Positions 35,050 through 46,807 are shown, numbered from the stretch's first letter. The stretch is DNA of 64,000 bases from Allolobophora icterica (GCA_963556255.1 OY744605.1:64358234-64422233), one strand, 5' to 3'. Numbers and translations are program-made. Notes: generated from the sequence alone by a model not told the origin.

Positions 35050-35921
35050 GTCAGGCAAGGTCGTAATCGTAATCGTAATCTCGAAACTTCTAAAGCGCCA
35101 CTCGAAGGCCAAGCGCATGGCACCAGCTTATTCACGGGCGCTGCATCAAATCAGAGGAAGTTTAAAGACTCCAGAGAGTGGTCCAAGAGAGGTCCCAGTC
35201 CGATTCCAGAGGGCCAGATCAATAGAGCAGGTAGGCCTAGAGCAGCTGTTAAGGCGGGTGTCGTTTAGAGCGCGAATTGGAAAGCGAAGGATGAGATGAG
35301 TCAGGATAGGAGTACTTGAAAAGGTGTTACTTCAGTTTTGAGTGGAAAGCCCGAGAGGTGATGAGGAGGATGGAGGACGGGTTGCAATGATGATGCAGGA
35401 ACCGAGAATCTGCGGAATTCACTGGGGAGATCGTTCCAGAAGCGTGGTGCTGTGTTGGATATATGGCTCGGTTGGAGAACTTGAGATGAGTAGTGACTGG
35501 GCGTCGAGAAAGACTGAGATAGGACGATGATCGGGTGGGGCGGGTTGCCTGGATGATGAAGAGATCGCGGAGGTACTTGGGCTTGGAATATTGTAGGGAG
35601 TTGTAGGTTAGTGATGGGACTTTGAAGTGGATTCTCTTTGGGATTGTTAGCCAATGGAGTGATTTGAGGATGGAAGTGATATGATGATGTTTGGGCGTTC
35701 TACAGTGACAGCTCTGGCTACTGAGTTTTGGATAAGTTGCAAACGCTTGATTTGGATGGATTCAAAGTTCAGGGAGACGGAATTGCAGTAATCAAGCTTT
35801 GAATGAACAATGGAGGTAGCAATGGTGGAGGCACTTTGAAAGTCGGGCATGGGCCGGATGCATTCAAATGTCACGAATGTGCATGAAGCAAGATCGCGAG
35901 AGGTTGGAGATGTGGTTAGAG
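35050..35921 (-). pseudogene. LINE 3' half (CR1/L2-like), split from 39146-39905
   Basis: The minus strand encodes, from high to low coordinates, SNLSRSCFMHIRDIRPMPDF, ATSIVHSKLDYCNSVSLNF, QLIQNSVARAV, then in another frame APRFWNDLPSEFRRFSVPAS. It ends in the GATTACG-type tail. Reading continues in frame into 39146 once the inserted element 35922-39137 and one copy of its target duplication are disregarded. Frame breaks elsewhere show it is dead. Confidence 0.9.
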
Positions 35922-36055
35922 CAGAGGCGTGACTTTGTTCTAGAAAGTGGGGGTAGGCCTACCAAATTTCGCATCGTTTCCCCTTCAAGACTGTAAAAAA
36001 TTATAATGGCGCCCAATGAATCTATATATTTGGCGCCATTTATACGCAATTCCGA

Positions 36056-36256
<201 letters not shown>

Positions 36257-36465
36257 GTAAGAATAGTAAGAATAATAAGAATAAAAATAAATATAATAGG
36301 CCCTTAATAATGATAATTAGCATAATAATAAATACAATAGCAATGACAATAATAATTATCCAATAATAATATGACAATAATTATAATAAAAATAATTTAA
36401 AATTAATAATAGTAGACGTTTTTAGCATCGAAGAGACGTGTTTCTATCGTAATTGAAGTGACTTG

Positions 36466-36718
36466 GACCTCTTTTGGACGACTCTGGAAACCCCCTTTGA
36501 TTTGGTTTGGTCTCCTGGAAATCGGACTTGGACCTCTTTTGGACTACTCTTTGGAAATCCCCTCTGATTTGGTTTGGCCTTCTGGAAACCGGACTCGGAC
36601 CTCTTGGACTACTCTCTGGAAACCCCTCTGATCTGACATAGCGCTCGTGAATAGGCTGGTGCCCTGCGCTTAGCCTTCGAGTGGCGCTTTAGAAGTTTGG
36701 AGATTACGATTACGACGT
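36466..36718 (+). mobile_element. Retroposon 3' fragment, (GATTAC)n tail
   Basis: GCCTTCGAGTGGCGCTTTAG and GAAGTTTGGAGATTACGATTACG match the LINE 3' tails at 26995 and 35060 in inverse. Two imperfect internal copies of a GGACCTCTTTTGGAC segment occur. It interrupts one minisatellite unit after GAAGTGAC. Confidence 0.8.
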
Positions 36719-37229
36719 AACAATAGGCCTTTATTCTTTAAATTTAAACTTAATAACATTTTACAGACTTTCATAATTGAAATGTAATCGAAATGAGGTA
36801 GACCTACGTAAAAATTGCTAGTCTTTTATTCTCTAACTTTAAACTTAATAACAATAGACTTTTTCATAATTTAGGTAACGTAACCAAGCCTTTATTCTCT
36901 TAATCCGAGACTAAAAATAATAGACGTTTCATCAATTAGAATGACGTAACAATAAACCACTATTTTCTTAATTTAAAGTTATAATAACATTAGACTTTTT
37001 CATAGCTGAAGTGACGTAGGCCTAACAACGGCCTTTATTGCTTAAATGCAAACGTAATACGTATTATGACAATACACGTTTCGATAATTGAAGTGACGTA
37101 ACAAAGGCCTTTATTGTATAAATCTAAAAATTACTAAATAATGTGTTTCATAATTGAAATGACGTAACAAAGGTCTTTATTCCCTAAATGTAAACTAGTA
37201 ATGACAATACACTTTGCGATAATAACAAT

Positions 37230-37941
37230 CATAGGCGTAGACTCTGGGGGGTCAGCCGGGGCACGTGCCCCCCCCCCAATAATTGAGGAGCCGGGGCAAT
37301 GCCCCCCAAAAATCGAGAGGAGAATTTCTTCAAATATTAAAACATTATGTTTCGATATAGACAAATTTCTTCATAAACAAAAAATCAGAGACACAGAACT
37401 GAAATACTATCAGAAATTCATAATGAAAACAAAGATTTATTTTTGTCTTCAATATCTTCAATTTGAAACAAATTTACATGTAAACAAAACGCCCCATTTA
37501 AAATGCATTAACGTAAACCGGAAGCCTCTGCTGACTGTCCAGAGTCACTCCAGACCAGAGGTGAATAAAGATTTTCGGTATTTGGTTTTAAACAAAACCA
37601 AAAGAAAAAGAAAACCACAAAATTTGTTTTTTGTTTGCTTAAAAAATAAATTTCTTATATTCATAGAAGTTATTTTAATGACATTGATTTAATGATTTTT
37701 AATTTTCGGAAATCGCAACTGAATAAAACTGAGTTGGAACTCTTGTTGATACCATTTTTCATGATTTTTATGATACGAAATCCGAATATCTTAAAAACAA
37801 GCAAAACAACAAAAACCATAAAAACGAAAAAAAACGAAAAAAAACAACAACAAAAAACCAACTTTTCATATTGATAAAACTTGTTTTCTGGTCCAGACCC
37901 TATATATGCCCCCCAATATTTTGGACAAGTTTACGCCAGTG
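37230..37941. mobile_element. hAT element, CATAGGCGTAGAC family
   Basis: Starts CATAGGCGTAGACTC, ends with the inverse of CACTGGCGTAAAC. Exact 8-bp duplication ataacaat at 37222-37229 and 37942-37949. Disregarding the insertion gives a continuous minisatellite unit. It carries another hAT at 37556-37892. Confidence 0.93.
37556..37892. mobile_element. Nested hAT MITE, CAGAGGTG family
   Basis: Left end CAGAGGTGAATAAAG and an interior matching, in inverse orientation, the element at 1334-1640. The right end is decayed (TTTTCTGG). Flanks ctccagac and tccagacc share TCCAGAC. Confidence 0.7.
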
Positions 37942-37997
37942 ATAACAATTGAAGTGACGTAACAAAGGCCTTTTTGTAAAAAGTTGCTAAGTAATAT

Positions 37998-38439
37998 CTG
38001 GGATTAAGATTACTAAAGGGATATGAAGCGGCAACGCGTCAGCCAATCAGAGCTCGTCTTTTCTTATTCATCGCAGGCGATGTTTGTGGCCGTCATCCGG
38101 GTCCTTAGGAGAGAGGAGACAATTGGCTAAGAGCAGAAGTAAACACTCGGAATCGCTCTAGATTCTTTTAGCGATTTATATATTAAGGACATAATTATGC
38201 GATTAAAGTAAATTATGGACAGTCTAAATAAATAAATATTCTGAAACTAAGTAACAGACAGGATGCCAAAATCCTGCAGGTATTGATAAAAGTGTTTTTA
38301 TTTAGTTAAGCCAGCTATAAGCGACCCATGTTTGACTAGCCGGTGTTGCAAAAGGTCCCGGATGTGAGCCACACACATAGTCTAGATAAAAGATCCTATA
38401 TTCATCGGCTTCATATCCCTTTAGTAATCTTAGTCCCAG
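37998..38439. mobile_element. MITE with ~31-bp TIR, CTGGGA(T/C)TAAG
   Basis: Both ends carry CTGGGA(T/C)TAAGATTACTAA then AGGGATATGAAGC in inverse orientation, with one mismatch. The 7-bp gtaatat flanks it at 37991-37997 and 38440-38446. Superfamily not assigned; no coding frame. Confidence 0.88.
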
Positions 38440-38713
38440 GTAATATGTTTCATAATTGAAGTGACGTAACAATAGGCCTTTGGTTTCAAAATTGAAATGC
38501 ATACATTAGTCAACGTGTTTCATAATTAAATTGACGTAGAAAGGGCCTTTATTCTTAAAATTTAAATTTACTAACAAAAACCGTGTTTCATAATTGAAAT
38601 GATGTACCAATAGGCCTTTATTCCAGGGGCGTAACTCTGGTCTAGCAAGTGGGGTACCAAATTTCGCATTGTTTTAGCTTCGCGACTGACAAGCATAATA
38701 ATAATTATAGGCC

Positions 38714-38981
<268 letters not shown>

Positions 38982-39145
38982 GTAATGATAATAATAATAC
39001 CGACAATAATAATAATAACAACAATGAGAAATGTTTTGAATCTTGAGGGCTTCCTCAGATAAAATAATAATGGACAAAAACAATGGGTATGAAAAGTTGG
39101 GGTACGGTACCATCCAGTCCAACAAACTACGCCTATGGGTTAGAG

Positions 39146-39905
39146 AAGCAGAGTTGTGGATCAAAAGTAATACCAAGATTGCGGAGGTGAAGGTAAGAGA
39201 CCACGAGTTAGTCGATATATAGGTGCATGGAAAGGTCAGAGATTTTCTTGATTTGATCAGGAAGGTGGTTTAGGATGATGAATTATGTTTTGGAATGGTA
39301 GAGGAGATTGGTTGACATCCACTGTGAGTTTAGGTTAACCACGTACGTTGAGTAATTGTGTGATGGAGGTGGAGAAAGAGCTTGCGGAGAGGGATATATC
39401 GAGTTGGGTGTCGTCTGCGTAGAGATGGTGGTCAACATAGGAGGATTTTATTAGATAATTTAAACGTGTGGGTATACAGTAACGAGATGAAGAGGAGTGG
39501 ACCCAGGACGTAGCTTTGAGGGACATCGCAGGAAAGAGGGAGGGGTTGCGAGCAGTGGCTGGAGTCTTTAACAAAGCAGGGTCGGGAAGACAAGTAATTA
39601 CTATAGAACCAGAGTAGAGCAGTGCCAGAGACGCCAAACTAAGATGATCGTTGAAGGGGGAGGCTCTGAATGATGGTGTCGAATGCGGCGGAAATATCGA
39701 GAAGACAGAGGCAGGAGACTTGCTGATGGCTGACGACAGAGACCAGTTTATTGCACAGAGATGCAAATAAAGTTTCTGTGGTGTTTAGTGAAGTCAGTTT
39801 GGTGGGGTAATGAAGTGAATCAGAAGAGAAGTAGTCGTTTAGCCTTGCAAGGCAATTATTCGGTCAGTTACCTTAGATAGAAATGAAAGATTGGAGATGG
39901 GACGA
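39146..39905 (-). pseudogene. LINE reverse transcriptase with YADD motif
   Basis: On the minus strand, from high to low coordinates, come YRPISNLSFLSKVTDRIIAL, then DHHLYADDTQLDISLS (the catalytic YADD box), and finally LGITFDPQLCF directly before the inserted element. Several frame breaks. This is the upstream half of the LINE ending at 35050. Confidence 0.9.
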
Positions 39906-40118
39906 TATACCCCGTGATCGATCGAGTCGAACTGCTACGATCGACTTGGTTCGGCCGACGATCGACACGATCGACTTTGTCGACTCGTCGACCTCTCGTC
40001 GACTCGATCGACTTGGCAAATAAACGATCGACTTGGTCGACTTGGTCGACTTGGACTGTAGCCTAGACTAGAGTCTTGGCCAAAATTTGTGAAGACTGTT
40101 GCATTCTTTTATTCCAGT

Positions 40119-40320
40119 CACTGGCGGCGATCTTGTTTGACAGGTGGGGGGACACTTTTGAACTGATCTGGTCAAAAAAGAGGTCAAACATTTTTTCTCT
40201 CGTGATACCTTTTTCGGTGTTTCTTCAAAATGTGAAGGGACAGATGTATGGTGTGTCCCCTCACTGTTAAAGGTGGGGGTCTTGTTCCCCTCGACCCCCT
40301 CCCCGTGATCGCCGCCCGTG
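40119..40320. mobile_element. hAT MITE, GGCGGCGATC family, copy 2
   Basis: Inverse-orientation relative of 11193-11450: CACTGGCGGCGATCTTG at one end and GATCGCCGCCCGTG at the other, sharing the GTTTGACAGGTGGGGGGACA segment. The flanking octamers do not match. Confidence 0.75.
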
Positions 40321-40524
40321 GTCCCCCGAAAGCCAACGTGACCTCAAAACCCGGAGAGCGCAGAAGGACTGCCTTGCCTTAATGATAAGGTGTTTGACGT
40401 GACTAGACTCTAGTACAGAGGTGGGCAAACTACGGCCCGCGGGCCGGATCCGGCCCGCCCGCACTTTTTATCCGGCCCCAGAATTCTTCAAAAAAAATTA
40501 AAAATTCAGACCTCGAGAAGTTTT

Positions 40525-40830
40525 CTTCGTTTTACTCAAGTGGCGCTGCTCTCTTGCTTACCATTTTGGTCTCATCTTTATGAAAAAACTCTATGCTTTA
40601 ACTCTGCCGATCTGCCCCACTTCTCTGCAGAGGTTTCTGCACATGATCTGTATATGGTCTGGACAAGACTTCCGTTAGAGCTCCGCTTGTGTCTTGGGAT
40701 CCTCCCTGGCCTCTTTCTTACTAATCTTAAGACTGGTACTATTTGAGCTTGCTGGTGTCGGGAGCGCCTCTGAGTAGTTCCCTTGAAGGGGCGCTATATA
40801 AATCCTCGAATGAATGAATGAATGCAGAAG
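40525..40830 (+). mobile_element. LINE 3' end, (GAAT)n tail
   Basis: Contains MVWTRLPLELRLCLGI and the tail GGGGCGCTATATAAATCCTC then GAATGAATGAATG. Same family as 44648-46020. Inserted in the hAT 40416-41537. Confidence 0.85.
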
Positions 40831-41040
40831 TGAAATACGTTCAAGTAAAGCTAATGTTGCTTTCAAAGCAGATGACAGAACAAAACTACGGGAACTTTCC
40901 TACCTTACAGTTGCAAACTGCAGGGTAGGAAAAATATGGCCTTCAGCAGCTGTCAAGTTTGACAGAACAGTTCTCCAGACGATTTGTGGATTTTAAATCA
41001 ATCGACACTGAATTAGCTGTGCTTACTATACCGTTCACAT

Positions 41041-41423
41041 TTGACACTGACAATTAGCTCATATACGGAACTTCAGCTGGAGTTAACCGACCCACATGGT
41101 GACATTGTTCTCAAAGAACAGCTCAAAGGATCAGACCTGATAACATTCTTTTCTTCGAAAGAAAAATTCTCAAATCTAAAAATTTTGCTTTTAAAATGTT
41201 TGTGTTATTCGCATCCACTTACATCTGTCAACAAAGATTTTCAACAATGAAGATAAACAAATTCAAGTACAGGTCTCAGCTAAGTGATCTAAACTTGAAC
41301 TCAAACTGTGAATTGCAACCAGCGCAATCACTCCGGATTATGTTAATCAAATGCATGCATGTTCACAGTCACATACATCTAATTAGTAACAGCCAAAGTG
41401 TATTTAATATTGGCCTATTATAA
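41041..41423 (+). pseudogene. hAT transposase C-terminal remnant
   Basis: One frame gives LQLELTDPHGDIVLKEQ and SKEKFSNLKIL; a second gives STYICQQRFSTMKINKFKYR. Together they resemble the C-terminal dimerisation region of Charlie-type hAT transposases (as in GTF2IRD2/ZBED-type proteins). Frameshifted and lacking the catalytic core. Confidence 0.8.
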
Positions 41424-42834
41424 ATAAGTAAACTTTTCGTGTGAGTTGTAATTAAAAGGTAAAAATGTGTTATCCGGCCCTCCGAATTTTTTGGGGGTTT
41501 AATGTGGCCCCATGCTCAAAAAGTTTGCCCACCCCTGCTCTAGTAGAAATGGGAATTCTCTATTCACTGAAGAACCCACATTTCTTATTAAGCTGGACAC
41601 CAAGAGTACTAAGATTTTGCACCCTATAGCGATACCATCTAGCCATACAAGGTGCGTAAGGTGCGTATGCACCACCTGTCAAATTCTGCTTTAGGCCCGT
41701 ATTCTTTCATTTCCCCTAGCGCACAAATTTTATATTTGGCCAGTTGTTCCATCTGATGACATATTTACCCTATGGTGTTCAAAAGCCCCGCAACAAGGCA
41801 CTTGTAAGTGTCAGCCTCTCTGCAGTCTGAACCATAGCCTGTACAATGGCAGTGTACATGATGGATGCTCCATGATATTATGATACATAGAGCCATAGAC
41901 GTGTGTAAGTGCATGGTGTCTAGGCGAGGACCCCGGGAATAGAAGGCGATCTCTATACCCCAGATCCTCGGTCTAAGTCACCCTGGTCTGAGTATTTGAC
42001 CCTGGTCGACCTACAGTAAAGGCATTGGGTGACGTATCCGCCAAAAATAGTAAGTAAAATATTTCAGAGTGGAGTCAAGTCGAGGAAACAACGATTGACT
42101 CGACTTGTCAAAACATTTTGATCGACTCGACTTGCAAGTCGATAGAGTCGAAGATTTTTCGACCGATTCGACTTGGCCGAGTTTCGACCGACTTGATCGA
42201 CTGACTCGATCGATCGCGGGGTATAGCGTGCACATGCATATGGGCATCAGATGGGACCCATATTGACTCTACGAGTCTCAGAGGGGATTCGTATATGGGT
42301 CCTATATGGGCTAGCTCCATGTGGGCAAGCTGGCAGGGTTAACAATTATTGTGCTTCCCAACCTGGAAATGTCGTCGTTATGTATGCCTTAAAACCTACG
42401 TACTCGTCTGTTTGCTTTCGGCGCTGGTATGCTAGACTAAATTAGTTAGGCCTATTCGAAACACGTGCACTCTTGCAGCAGCGTTCAGACGTGCAGTTAG
42501 CTACAATCGTGGTAAAAATTCAGTTCGAAGCACAATTGATGACTTTAAACTCAAAGTCACAGAGCATTGGAGTAGGGAAAATTTCAGTTGTGGGGTGCAA
42601 GATTTTACTTCTGACTGAAACAAAAAAATCCCGAATAGTTGGCAAGTTGGAGCTATAGTTTGTTCAGCATTTTTCCTGAAACGCCCGAAATTTTTGGGCA
42701 AGCCGCAAGTGCCCCTTAGTACTCGCCTCTTACGCCTATGCCGCAGAGTACCTTGAACAATAAATCGGCAAGAGGCAAAGAAACAATGCAGGGCCTACAA
42801 ATGGGCCTACTCATCCATCACACGTAGGCCCCTA

Positions 42835-42910
42835 CAGGTGTATACGTTGGCCAGTGCTGGAGTATACTTCGTCCAACACTGGCCCAACATTGGAACAACG
42901 TATGTGCTGG
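42835..42910. repeat. Long imperfect hairpin
   Basis: ATACGTTGGCCAGTG and a downstream CACTGGCCCAAC, with a further CAACGTAT, can fold into a stem of 12 or more pairs. Possibly a tiny inverted-repeat element. No evidence of a microRNA. Confidence 0.5.
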
Positions 42911-42914
42911 CTCG

Positions 42915-43440
42915 GCCTCTTTTATAATTGTATTGTAATCGAGAATTTATTGTAATTGTAATTTATTGTAATTGTAATTGTAATCGATAATTTATATAGT
43001 GCCACTCAAAATCAGAGGCGCTTCCGACCCGGGTCAGTGTCTTCACTGACAAATATAAAGGTTTTCAGACGCTTGCGGAATTGAACAGGAGCGAGAGAGG
43101 AGGTCAAGCCTGAAAAATTAAGAGCCTGAGGCAGACGGTTCCAGCTGGAAAAGACAACGACTGCAAAACTACGAGACTGGGCCGTAGCAGTGAGCATCCG
43201 GGCATCAACCAATAATGTGGCCACGGGCTGATGACCGGAGAGAGAACCGACCAGGCAAACTGGAAAGTGGGGTGCAGTAAGCCCTGAGATACAGCGGAGC
43301 TGAGCCAACGAGACAGTTACCCATGAGGGAAAGGACCTTAAATTGGATGCGTTGATGAATGGGAAGCCAGTGAAGGGAGACTCGTATGTAGGAAGAGATA
43401 GGCCTATGGACAAACTTCATGATTATCCCCTATGAGGAGG
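42915..43440 (-). mobile_element. LINE 3' remnant with (TAATTG)n tail
   Basis: The minus strand encodes VSLHWLPIHQRIQFKVL, LVGSAPLYLRAYCTPLS and FSSWNRLPQALNFSG, then GAGTGGCACTATATAAATT and (ACAATT)n. Confidence 0.88.
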
Positions 43441-44665
43441 GGGCAAGTGACCAACTGGGGTCCAGCATAGCATCGGCTTGTGCTACTTTTTTACTATCCC
43501 ATATTTTTTCACGGCATTTTATGGATATCGCTCAATGTTTACATCTACTGAAAGCCGATTTTACTTTTACGGTTATTTTTTAAATAAAAAATATCCAGTG
43601 GGGTCCCGCAGGACCCCAGTTTCAGCAGTGCTTTTTAGAGATCCGAACGCTACTTTATGAACAGATATTATGACAGCAAGAATTTCCATGACATATGGAC
43701 CATGTTTACTGGTAAACTGCCAAAGTTTTTTGTTCCTGGTCCTGATTTGTGCGTAGATGAGCAGCTAGTGGCTTACCGTGACGGGTGTAACTTCATGTAG
43801 TACATATATCGTCCAAACCTGCAAAATTTGGTATCAAGATCTGGTGCTGCTGCGATGCTGTCACTTCATATCCATTGACTGCTGGACATTTATCTAGGCA
43901 GACAGGAGGGAACTCAGTGTGAGACTGGACAATGTGCAAGAATAGTGAAACCGTTTGTGTCACCATGGCGGCACAGTGTCAGGAACGTGGTGGCAGATAA
44001 CTTCTTTCCTCTGTTCGTCTTGCAGAGCTGCTACTTGCAGGTCAAATTACAAATGTTGGTACAATCCGTAGCAACAAACCTCATGTTCCTGAGGCAATGA
44101 AGGCCAGGCATTGGCACCATGAATTGAGCTCTTTGTTTAGATTTCATGATCAACTTACTCTTGTATAGTTTGATCCTAAACCAGGCAAAGGTGAACAAAA
44201 GCCAGAAAAAATCCTTCAGTATACAATGGAACCAAAAGTAGTGTTGACAATATGGATCACCTGGCTACAATGCACACCGCAAGAAGAAAAGTCAACCGTT
44301 GGCCCATGGTGCTGTTTTTCAACAACCTCGACATCGTTGGAATTGCCTCTTACATTCTGTGGCTGGGCAATATCTATAGACTGGCAGATTTCGAAGACCA
44401 AGCGGCGACGACGTATCTTTTTAACAGAGCTCGGATATGCCATGGTGACACCTTACATGAAACAACGAGCAATGATTCATACAATACAAGCACCAATCAC
44501 AGCTGCGATGAGCTGTGGTGTAGAAGTTCAACCCATTCATCCACACTCAGCTTCAATCTCCAAAATCCCGAAGACCAAGTGTCGACGATGCTCATGACTG
44601 TGTCAACGCGGAAACGACAAGAATGCAGCTCGTGAATGTACATCATGTCTAGAGCGAGTTCTGCG

Positions 44666-45546
44666 CAGTCTTGTTGTCCTCGAGACCAAGGTCTTGGTCT
44701 CGAGTGCACTCGAGTTCGTTTTAAAAAGTCTTGGTCTTGGTCTTGGTCTTGAGGTTCAAGGTCTTGGTCTTGGTCTTGGTCTTGAGGTTCAATGTCTTGG
44801 TCTTGGTCTTGGTCTTGAGGTTCAAGGTCTTGGTCTTGGTCTCGCAAGACCAAGACCAAGACCGGCTGTTAATATGAACAGTCATTTAACATAACTCAAG
44901 AATTCTGTATACGACCAATATCTATGGATTGATACAAGTCATGTCGGTCAGGAAAACCCACTGGCAGCAGCAACAGTTATTCTGTATCATACGGTATGAT
45001 AAACCATGGGAAGATTTCAAACGGACTCACTATCTGCACAGTTACATCCAGTGCTTGAAAAGCTACCGTACTCTGTGTGTGTCAGCGACTTCAGCACCTG
45101 TAGAACGCATTTTTTCACATGGCGGAATTTTTATGAGGCCCACCAGGCACGTCTTGGTCAGAAAATTCTGAGGATATTGGTTTTTTATAAAATACAAAAG
45201 GCATTTGGTATAAGAGTTTGCATGAAGGACTTTTGAATACAAAATCGGATTTCTCTGCAGTTTGCATTTAAAGTTAATTTGCTTGAATAAAATAAAAGAC
45301 TCATGTTTTCATTAAAATAGCGAATATTCCGACTTGACAATTTTTAGAAGTCTTGACCTAATTTCGATTTTTTGGGTCTTGGTCTTGGTCTTGAGGTTCA
45401 AGGTCTTGGTCTTGGTCTCCAGGTTCAAAGTCTTGGTCTTGGTCTTGGTCTCGAGGTTCAAGGTCTTGGTCTTGGTCTTGGTCTTGGGATTCAAGGTCTT
45501 GGTCTTGGTCTTGGTCTTGAGGTTTAAGGTCTTGACAACAAGACTG
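44666..45546 (+). mobile_element. hAT element with TCTTGG arrays
   Basis: Ends CAGTCTTGTTGTC and its inverse. Exact 8-bp duplication gttctgcg at 44658-44665 and 45547-45554. Both arms are long arrays of GGTCTTGGTCTTGAGGTTCA type repeats. The centre keeps a transposase fragment (45060-45175). The repetitive Gln/Asp and Leu/Gly open frames here come from the arrays. Confidence 0.93.
45060..45175 (+). pseudogene. hAT transposase dimerisation-domain fragment
   Basis: Reads SYRTLCVSATSAPVERIFSH then GGIFMRPTRHVL, the conserved hATC signature (ATSAPVERIFS-G). Only about 40 codons survive. Confidence 0.88.
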
Positions 45547-46344
45547 GTTCTGCGCTCTGCAGCTCGTCTCATTGGACATATTCCCAAACATGGCCAAGTC
45601 TCTAGATATATGCTGGAGGTTGTCCACTGGCTTCCTTTCGGCTTACGCATTGAATACAGGATTGCTGCCTTAGTATGGCGATGTTGTCAGGGCCCGCCTC
45701 TGCTTACCTTTCAAGAGCTTTGCTGCTGCGTTTCAGGTGCCCAAGGACGACTAACAGTACCCCTGCTTGCGCTGAGCGGAGGGCTCAGCGCAAGAAGGGG
45801 CACTGTTAGTCCCCTTCGCTCGTTCCACGACAATGCAAAGTCCATCTTTTTCAGTGTTGGGCCCCGTGGTCTGGAATAGACTTCCCTTTGAGCTACGCAT
45901 GTGCCCTGTTTCGTGCAAATCTTAAAACTGTCTTACTTGAACGTGCTGGTGTCGGGAGCGCCTCTGAGTAGTTCCCTTGAAGGACCGCTATATAAATCCT
46001 CGAATGAATGAATGAATGAATCATGCAACCGGCCAGCGTGTGGCGATCACAGAGGGCAGCAAGCTGTTTGCTACTAAAACTGTTCATTCAGGACGATGAA
46101 CTAGGCACAACTCATAACAGTGTTTTATTTAGCAACTGGTTATAGGTTATCGTGTCCAATCTTGACACTCGGTAAAGCACTAATTTTATCTTTTCAGACT
46201 ATTAGATGGTAAGCAATACCCATGTTAGCAATGAGCAGTTAGAACTTAAACTTGTAGCAAAATAAAGTGATGTTTCAACAAGAGCAGAAAGCACTGAACG
46301 TGTCATCGCCTATTGGGGTCCCACGGAACCCCAGTTGGTCATAT

Positions 46345-46798
46345 TAAGGAGTAAAATATGTTGGTCGCATGAGGGTTAAGGATGATTGACTGAAGCTTAG
46401 AGGAATTAATAGAGGAGAGGCCAATATAGACAGCGTTCCCGTATAGTCAATCTTAGTGCAGATCAGAGCATAAACCAAAGTCGAAGGCCTACGTGATCGC
46501 ATGCAGCGGCAAGGATTAGCGAAAGGCATGGAGTTGGCGTAAACAATAGAAGCACAATCGAGGTAGGCCTACACTGTTGACATGATCAGATAGAGATAGA
46601 ACAGGGTCTAGCCCGTCTAGGACGAATCCAAGATCACGGACAGAGGAGGAGATCTCGAAGTGCATATTGGGAAACCTGAGGGGACTCAGCATCGATCCTG
46701 GCGAGCTTGACACGACTACCGAGCCAAATGTAGCCTACTGGGTCTTATCGTGGTTAGGGCGGAGCTAGACGATTTGAGGACAACCACAGATTTAGAGT
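46345..46798 (-). mobile_element. LINE remnant, split by the element at 46808
   Basis: The minus strand encodes pieces of SSVRDLGFVLDG, LSLSDHVNSV and LVYALICTKIDYTGTLS. The sequence resumes at 48911 for about 30 bases beyond the inserted element. Confidence 0.75.
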
Positions 46799-46807
46799 AG
46801 GTATAGT

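Larger units (their letters stand above)
36400..38620. repeat. ~75-bp minisatellite, interrupted three times
   Basis: The unit contains CATAATTGAAGTGACGTAAC, AATAGGCCTTTATTCTT and an AAACTTAATAACA segment; a dozen or so degenerate copies. Interruptions: a retroposon tail at 36466-36718, an hAT at 37230-37941 and a MITE at 37998-38439. GTGACGTAAC resembles a CRE half-site but this is probably chance. Confidence 0.88.
40416..41537 (+). mobile_element. hAT element (Charlie-like) with transposase remnant
   Basis: Starts CAGAGGTGGGCAAACTACGG, ends with the inverse of CAGGGGTGGGCAAACTT. Exact 8-bp duplication ctctagta at 40408-40415 and 41538-41545. Ends are rich in CCGGCCC. A LINE tail is inserted at 40525-40830 and a transposase C-terminus lies at 41041-41423. 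Confidence 0.93.
39906..42227. mobile_element. DNA element with TCGAC subterminal arrays
   Basis: Ends are TATACCCCGTGATCGATCGA and the inverse of TATACCCCGCGATCGATCGA. Both arms (39906-40065 and 42066-42227) are packed with CGACTTG/TCGAC motifs in both orientations. No coding remnant of its own is seen. A TA duplication is possible but cannot be told from the terminus. The left end abuts the LINE; the centre holds other elements, including an hAT. Confidence 0.7.
44648..46020 (+). mobile_element. 5'-truncated LINE inserted in piggyBac
   Basis: Encodes SAARLIGHIPKHGQVSRYML and EVVHWLPFGLRIEYRIA, and ends CGCTATATAAATCCTCGAAT then GAATGAATGAA. The pentamer tcatg occurs on both sides (44643-44647 and 46021-46025), a plausible target duplication. 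Disregarding it gives an uninterrupted Cys-rich piggyBac segment. The LINE itself is cut by the hAT 44666-45546. Confidence 0.85.
43650..46077 (+). pseudogene. piggyBac transposase, interrupted and frameshifted
   Basis: Segments in order: FWTMFTGKLPKFFVPGP-like and DEQLVAYRDGCNFM, NNLDIVGIASYILWLGN (after RRKVNRWPMVLFF), RRRIFLTELGYAMVTPYMKQ, then the Cys-rich C-terminal domain, KTKCRRCS and ARECTSC before the insertion and CNRPACGDHRGQQAVCY-stop after it (46024-46077). In-frame stops and shifts occur throughout. The zinc-binding C-terminal domain is cut by the LINE at 44648-46020. Non-functional. Confidence 0.88.
43449..46341 (+). mobile_element. piggyBac element carrying nested LINE and hAT
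   Basis: The left side has GACCAACTGGGGTCC; the right side is the inverse of TGACCAACTGGGGTTCC next to a TTAA-containing flank (46338-46342). Near both ends lies a GGGGTCCC/GGACCCC hairpin. The transposase is a broken gene. Left border uncertain because no TTAA is seen there. Confidence 0.7.

Noticed and set aside
44497..45879. Gln-Asp and Leu-Val repeat open frames
   Set aside because: They are produced by the TCTTGG arms of the hAT element.
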